Below, in pieces: positions 57,836 through 64,000 of a stretch of 64,000 nt of DNA. The notes beneath the pieces are model-generated. The model saw nothing but the letters and a program-made list of their open reading frames with translations. It was not told the origin of the DNA and made no database searches. A program made the position numbers and the translations under genes. The stretch is from Bicyclus anynana. Taxonomy: Eukaryota > Arthropoda > Insecta > Lepidoptera > Nymphalidae. The stretch covers positions 4,920,501 through 4,984,500 of the forward strand of contig NC_069094.1 in NCBI RefSeq assembly GCF_947172395.1, read 5' to 3'. Positions within the stretch are counted from its first letter, which is position 1, and each line of letters opens with the position of its first letter.

Positions 57836-58989
57836 ATAGCACTAAAGAGGCTATTTATCTAAAGAACTATCATAATTATCAGCATAATAAAGGGACAGTG
57901 GCGCTAACATATCACATTTTTTTTTCGTGTTGAGTAAGTGCCAATGGCTCCATGTGGGACCAATACGGCGACACCGAGGGGTTTTTTGTGAGCGCAGAAG
58001 CATCGCCTGATGAGACCCGAAGGCTGAAAGAAGAACAGAGGACGGAACGACTCTCTAAGCGTCTCATGTGAGACTCGCACCTCGGCTTAGAGGGCCATTT
58101 GGGAGCGAACATACCACATACGAGATAATCTCGTTAAGAGAAATAAACAAAATGCAACAAATGGTGGTGCAACCGGAAATAACGCTGTTTAATTGTGTTG
58201 GTTGAAAAGAGATAGAACTGGGACAGCTCCGCCGGCATTGTAAAAATATTGTAAGCCACTTCACATAATTGGCCATTGTAGTGCTAAAATTGCTATATAC
58301 CTGCAGTGGTTTACAATATTTTTACTACGGCCACGCATACAACCATTAATTTTTTTATTTATAATATATTTACCTAGAGCAAGTAATTAAATCTAAAATC
58401 TTTAACTGTATAAATATTAATTAATCTTTGTGTACATTAATAGATTTTAATTAAATTAATTTTCTTAAAGTAGTGTGGTAAGCACAAGTTGATAACATAA
58501 AATATGCTAACGTGTAAAATAAACTGTTTTTAAATATAAATGGATAGCTACATTATTAGCGAGTGACAAAGACCTCACGTATTCCCACTTGTATGGTTAC
58601 GTGTTTGTAAAAACAAATATAAAGCTGTAATACATAGTATTTAAAAAAAAGAAAAAATATTTTATTCCTTTCTGTCGCCTGAATTTGTACAATATCCACA
58701 GATGTTGGTGTTTCATTAATTTAGAATAAATAGTAAATAAAATTATTAACTGTAAATATTAATTTAGATAATTATTTGTTTACTCGTAAATATGTAAGTT
58801 TAAACTATAGCTATTTTTGTGTTATTAGATCTGAATAAAGTATGTGATATTTATATGATTATAAACGTGATATGATAGTAAAAACTTAGTTAATTTTGAT
58901 TATAAGTAAAAACATGGTATAAACCTATTATTATAAAGAAATACTTATTAAATAAATATTTAACAATGTTGTGTACTCGTCTATCTCAA
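57836..58989 (+). other. Likely SLC45 3' UTR and downstream AT-rich DNA
   Basis: There is no coding signal. AATAAA occurs at 57886-57891, 51 nt after the stop, and again at several later points (for example near 58143, 58519 and 58836), so more than one polyadenylation site is possible. 57905-58300 is less AT-rich than what follows. Confidence 0.45.
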
Positions 58990-58996
58990 TTATTAC

Positions 58997-58999
<3 letters not shown>

Positions 59000-59033
<34 letters not shown>

Positions 59034-59130
59034 GTCATCATCATCATCATCATCATATCAGCCGATGGACGTCCACTGCAGGACAAAGGCCTTTTGTAGG
59101 GACTTCCAAACATCACGATACTGAGCCACC
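59000..59130 (-). mobile_element. RTE-like 3' end with long (CAT)n tail and target duplication
   Basis: This is a minus copy of the same 3' end, with an uninterrupted CAT/ATG microsatellite of about 57 bp. TTATTACGTT flanks it at 58990-58999 and 59131-59140. It lies just beyond the SLC45 gene, in opposite orientation. Confidence 0.78.
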
Positions 59131-59270
59131 TTATTACGTTGGCTTAGTTCAATAGGAATGAGGGAAATTGGATTTTTAATAATAGTAGTTTAAAATTCAG
59201 GCGTAGGTACTTACAGGTTTTTCACGCGGACTAAGTCATGGAAATCTTCTCGTTTGGAAGCAAAGTTTCT

Positions 59271-59588
59271 AATCATCACCATCATCATTGTCAACCCATA
59301 TTCGGCTCACTGCTGAGCTCGGGTCTCCAATCAGAATGAGAGGGGTTAGGCCAGTAGTCCACCACGCTGGCCCAATGGCATGATTTCACACACGCAGAGA
59401 ATTAAGAAAATTCTCTGGTATGCAAGTTTCGTCTCGAGGTTTTTCCTTCACCGTTTGAGACACGTGATATTTAATTTCTTAACATGCACACAACGAAAAG
59501 TTGGAGGTGCAAGCCCCGGACCGAATTCGAACACACACCATTCAGAATCGGAGGCATAGGTCATATCCACTGGGCTATCATGGCTATT
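59271..59588 (-). mobile_element. SINE family B, full-length
   Basis: Minus copy from TCATCACCATCATCATTG to GGGCTATCATGGCT. Confidence 0.82.
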
Positions 59589-59815
59589 TAATGTTAAGTT
59601 TTTGATAATGATCCATAATTCAGGATCATTGATTCCCAAAGTGAAGTCCCAGGGGTCCACGGGAGTTTCGTTGGCGTGACAAATAATTGGGGGTTCACAA
59701 ATCGAGGGTCACGTCTACCTTGTGCTGTATTGGATGAAATAACATTATAGATTTGACGACTTAACTTTTTAGACATCCACTCACAGTACAAAGGGCCTAG
59801 TGGCAGTTTGATACT

Positions 59816-59942
59816 GTTACTATCGCGTTATCGTAAACGCAAATTTCTAAGGAATTGAAACAGCTCCATCTAGTGGTACTACTGCACGACTATTTCAATC
59901 CCATATAAATTTGCGTTTACGTCAACGCGATAGTAACAGTAT
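59816..59942. mobile_element. Palindromic MITE with 35-bp arms
   Basis: Arms 59816-59850 (ATACTGTTACTATCGCGTT...) and 59907-59942 are inverted copies around a 56-bp centre. Confidence 0.65.
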
Positions 59943-60334
59943 AAAAATATTGAAAACTCCCACTAAACACACGGTAAATTATAACTTTTTCGAAAACTTT
60001 TAGTTCGTGGTTGGAACTCAGCCGCGACATAGATATATCAAAAGATATTTCACAGTTCAAATCAAATCTTTACATTTTTGTCGAGTTTTGGTAAAATGGT
60101 AGTTAACATGAACCAGCCAAAATTTAAAAGTGGTCTATGAGAAAAATGTTTGGGAAACTCTGATCTAGATGATCATGGATGATGATGGATCTCCAAGAAT
60201 ATCTCGTTCATCATCTCTGAGAATTTCTACAAAGAAAAAACAACTCATTGTTTCATACCACAAATCAAATATCGAACCCATGACCTTATTTTTCGAAGCC
60301 ACATAGACAGAATGCATAGGCCAGTGGATCAAAA

Positions 60335-60722
60335 ATGCTAGCCACTCAACATCCAATAAGTCCACATGCCTGCAGCGCTAATTGGCTTAACATCCGTTAA
60401 AACTGTTCGTGTATTAGTCGCGATCGGCATGGTGTCTTGCACGATGTCTTGCATGATGTTTACAGTATCCGAGCCACAAGCGCGGTTTATTATTTACTTA
60501 TTTTGAAGGAAATAATCTCAAAAATAATCACTAATATTTTCTGATAATTTCAGTAAGCCGAAGTAATCAAAATTGTTTTACCATTTATATTTCCTATCAT
60601 CTAATCTACTAAATCTAATCGGTCCCCATGAAACTTTAGTAACTGCAAATTTAGCATTCCGGGCTCCCCAACTATTAGCGCTGCAGGCACGTGGACTTAT
60701 TGGATAGTGAGTGGCTAGCATA
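60335..60722. repeat. Inverted repeat pair related to the SINE-C 3' part
   Basis: 60338-60387 (GCTAGCCACTCAACATCC...) is the inverse of 60673-60722 with few changes; both resemble 26885-26935. The roughly 285 bp between them is unrelated. Confidence 0.55.
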
Positions 60723-60959
60723 AGGCAGTTTGATTATAATTTAAAACGCTTAAACTTCCCCAAATAACTAACCGCTAAAAGCAAACAGTTGCTCCATCTT
60801 TACAGTGAAGAAAGTGTTGCAAACTTTTCTTCGCTTCTGCATAAAGTGTAATGAGTTAAGTTCACAAACTACTTTTGTAAGTATACTTAGTACTTACTAG
60901 TATATCTCAATCTACATTATCGTATGTGCCATACACACTCGTATACGTATATTAAGTGT

Positions 60960-61195
60960 TAAAACAGATGAAACTTTTAGAACTTCCCAGCCAGCCAGCA
61001 TCCAGCAGATCCCTGCAACCCGCTTGATCCTCGGTCCACCTAGTTTGGGGTCGACCAACACTGCGCTTTCCGGTGCAGGGTTGCTATTACTGCGCCTTGG
61101 GTCCCCCAACGTCCATGGGCTCTTCGAACTATGTGGCCTGCCCATGTTTATAATAAATGGTAATTTACCTGCTTTCTGAGGCACGGAGTTGTAAC
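60960..61195 (-). pseudogene. RTE-like ORF C-terminal fragment
   Basis: The minus strand reads GRPHSSKSPWTLGDPRRSNS, then NPAPESAVLVDPKLGGPRIK and RVAGICWMLAGWE. This is a more diverged cousin of the GPKVLEW-GKRSVGRP ending of the 34776 element. Confidence 0.55.
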
Positions 61196-61703
61196 TCCAT
61201 TTTCTTTCCAGGATTTAACCAAGAATAAAATTCAAAGTAAAAAAAAAGAAAAAACTAACAAGCAAACAAAATAGCTTCAGCTTTATGGCTTTAATAGAGT
61301 AAAAACGATAATTTCCAAAAATTTATATTAAAATTAAACCCTGGTACATCATGCCTCAAAGCGATATCGGCAAACCACTGGACTCAATGTAGCACATGAT
61401 CAATACAATACAGTAATAAATCGTGTCATTCTTCGTGAGATATGCAAGACATTTATACAAATTTAGCTTCACAAATACTCTGGAGTCGTAAATCCAATAA
61501 TAAGTCTGTAATCGTTAAATCTGAGTGTCCCGCTCGTTTATAAGCATCTCAGTGAATTGTGCTGTTGACTCTTGGCGTATGAAGGTCACGGTGATTTTAT
61601 TTTATAAATTGCAGGATCATGTCCCCTTGGCCTATATACAGTGAGAATTAGGCCGGGATCACATTTTGTTATCATCGATTCTTATTTTAGGTATAAGAAT
61701 ACT

Positions 61704-61955
61704 TCATCATCATCATCATTAACAAACCATATTCGGCTCACTTTTGAGCACGAGTCTCGAGGATAGGCCACCACGCTGGCGCAATGTGGATTGACAGACT
61801 TCACACACGCAGAAAATTAAGAAAATTCTCATGTATGCAGGCTTCCTCACGATGTTTTTTTCTTCACCGTTTGAGACACATAATATTCAATTTCTTAAAA
61901 TGCACATAACTGAAAAGTTGGAGGTGCATGACCCTGACCGTATTATGATCATAAT
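61704..61955 (-). mobile_element. SINE family B, head lost
   Basis: Minus copy with internal gaps, ending in the GGAGGTGCATGACC region. Confidence 0.75.
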
Positions 61956-62503
61956 TAGCCTACTTTAACGGCCGAATACAGAGCCAAACTTCTCCTTATA
62001 GGAGAGGGAATATGGAGCTTAGATCCACCATGGTACTTCAGTGGGATTGGCGGGCTCAGGTTTCTTAGAAGAAAGATGAGCTCAGTTTACTCAGATTACC
62101 CAGAACTCGAAACCTAGACTCCTAAATCCGAAGCCACCTATGCTAACTACTGGTTCAATGAGGTAGTAATGAATAACATAACAAAAAAAAACAAAATTTA
62201 TATTAATTTGATTGTTTTAGATTTGACTACAATGATATTTGTGGAAAGCAATGATGAAGTCTAAGTCTCAGTATTTACAAATCATACGTGTCTGGAAAGA
62301 TCCGAAAGGGCATTCCACATCTTAGCTTGATCGACTTCAATCGACATTCCAGCATGTATTCAGCTTTCCCATTTTACAATTTGTCTACTCATAGTAGGTT
62401 CATTAGTTATGGGACGCACTAAATTCGTTTGGTGGGTCTACCTATCCCCGTACCGCTAAGAGCAATTTCAGTCGTTGGTCATTGTATGTAAACTCATGGT
62501 ATA

Positions 62504-62790
62504 CGGCCTCCGTGGTGCAGTGGTATGCGCGGTGGATTTACAAGACGGTGACGGGTATCCCCGGCTGGGCCAATTAAGGTTTTCCTAATTAGTCCAGGTC
62601 TGGCTGGTGGGATGCTTCGGCTGAGGCTAGTTACCACCCTACCGGCAAAGATTTACCGCCAAGCGATTTATCTAGAGTCTGGTACGATGTCGTGTAAATT
62701 GGGGTGTAGATTTTCATCCTACCCTTAACAAGTTAGCCCGCCTCCATCTTAGATTGCATCAAGGGAGTCAAGGGCAAAGTTTAAAAAAAA
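62504..62790 (+). mobile_element. SINE family A, near full-length
   Basis: Head GGCCTCCGTGGTGCAGTGGT with the standard body and A-rich end. The B box is eroded. Confidence 0.82.
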
Positions 62791-63133
62791 CAAAGGAATT
62801 ACGTGATTCAAGCTTTAATCTTCTCAACCAGGTACATGGACATCTCAATAAAGATATATTGTTCAGTTTCGTATGAGAGAAATTGCATGGTGTCGGTCTC
62901 TCAAACGATCTATCATAGCCGTGCCACCTCTGTCCTTTTGTTCACGACGTAGGAAACTTTTCCTATAAATTCCTGAAGTCACATTAATAATAGTTCGTGT
63001 TAGAAACTGTTTGAAATTGATAACAAAAGTTTTTCCCATTCGCATTTTCTATGTTCTAGATTTCTGCAGGTAATCGGTTAGATAATAAAAATAATTGATT
63101 TTTAGATAAGTAGGACGGCGGAGTTTTAAATGA

Positions 63134-63453
63134 TTCATCATTATCAACCCATATTTGGCTCACACTGAGCTCGAGTCTCCTCTCAGAATGAGAGGGGTTA
63201 GGCCAATAGTCTTCTACGCTGGCCCAATGTGTATTGGTAGACTTCACACACGCAGAGAATTAAGAAAATTCTCTGGTATGCAGGTTTCCTCACGATGTTT
63301 TCCTTCACCGTTAGAGACACGTGATATTTAATTTCTTAAAATGCACACAACTGAAAAGTTGGAGGTGCATGCCCCGGACCGGATTCGAGCTCACAGCCTC
63401 CGGAATCGGTGGCAGAGGTCATATCCACTGGGCTATTACGGCTCACCTAGAAC
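63134..63453 (-). mobile_element. SINE family B with target duplication
   Basis: Full-length minus copy; the TSD TTTAAATGA is at 63125-63133 and 63454-63462. Confidence 0.85.
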
Positions 63454-63462
63454 TTTAAATGA

Positions 63463-64000
63463 CTATTAGTAGAGATATACCCACCCCATAGACGTTGCAG
63501 GGGCACTCACAGGGGACCATTCTCCCGCTGAGTGTCGAATTGTAAGTCAAGCGGGTGAGGGATCCCCTGGGGGCGCCCCCACAACATCTATGAATTCCAC
63601 TATAGTAAAATTACGATCCATTATGGATGATGACAGTTTTTTAGATTGTAATTATAAATTAAGAGTACGATAATAGTGAATCTTTGTAGAAGTAACAGGG
63701 TATCTGCGTAGCTTGGTAGGGGTAGAATAGGTAGGTGTAAAATGGAAGTAGAAAAGGATAGGGGTAGGGAATGAGTCAAAGCGAAGCTTGACCCGCTAGT
63801 AAAATATAAAATGCTAAAAAAGGGAATGAATAATTTGTTACATAGTTCTATTTGTAATACTTACTTATACCCGATGTGAAGTTAGTCCAGAGTCTCCATT
63901 GCAGGCAATTATTTGCGCAATAAAATAGCAATAAAACATTAAATTATTCTGTTTACTTTGCGACAGCCGACCGCCCGATAGACGCGTAATGCGGTCACAT
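63463..64000. other. Intergenic DNA, nothing recognised
   Basis: GGGGATCCCC-like palindromic bits near 63560 only. Confidence 0.4.

Larger units (their letters stand above)
59943..62503. other. Intergenic DNA downstream of SLC45
   Basis: Holds the 60335-60722 inverted repeat, the RTE-like piece and a SINE B. No gene. Confidence 0.4.

Noticed and set aside
58998..59056. Met-rich ORF / regulatory CAT array
   Set aside because: It is the (CAT)n tail of an RTE-like insertion with target duplication.
1..64000. CRISPR array or bacterial-type system
   Set aside because: Tandem units here are microsatellites, SINE bodies and one exon duplication; no spaced identical repeats and all genes have introns.

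Overview
The window is AT-rich eukaryotic nuclear DNA, almost certainly from a moth or butterfly. The case rests on GT-AG introns averaging over 1 kb, many short Helitron-like repeats with 5' TC, 3' CTAG ends and an A/T insertion point (a form common in Lepidoptera), several tRNA-derived SINE families, and CAGTGGCG-type hAT MITEs. There are no bacterial operons, no CRISPR array and no tRNA gene I would defend.

One host gene can be built completely: an SLC45-family (sucrose/proton sugar transporter, MFS fold) gene on the + strand, 42155-57835. It has nine coding exons with consistent phases and a 602-codon reading frame. A TATA-less promoter with a correctly spaced Inr and DPE lies just upstream, and AATAAA signals lie downstream. 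Its introns hold SINEs, Helitrons, a piggyBac-like MITE, LINE scraps and a piece of DIRS element. Exon 8 is the odd part: 150 bp spanning most of the exon and its donor site is repeated almost exactly four times in tandem without breaking the reading frame.

1-41900 is gene-poor and repeat-rich. Its best feature is a structurally complete but coding-dead DIRS-type tyrosine-recombinase retrotransposon at 18432-22756. It has inverted terminal repeats, a longer right end, an internal complementary region matching the joined ends, and degenerate RT, RNase H and recombinase reading frames in order. It sits inside the reverse transcriptase ORF of an older non-LTR element on the opposite strand; removing it at a shared ATT restores that ORF. 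Around it are hAT-type elements with intact 8-bp target duplications (1397-1760, 4080-4234, 4352-5576, 11034-11366, 37161-37335), palindromic MITEs, Helitron fragments and three SINE families.

57836-64000 is the likely 3' UTR of the SLC45 gene followed by intergenic repeats. SINE, MITE and Helitron family letters are my own labels. Element classes were assigned from termini, target duplications and translated motifs read by eye; no database was searched.
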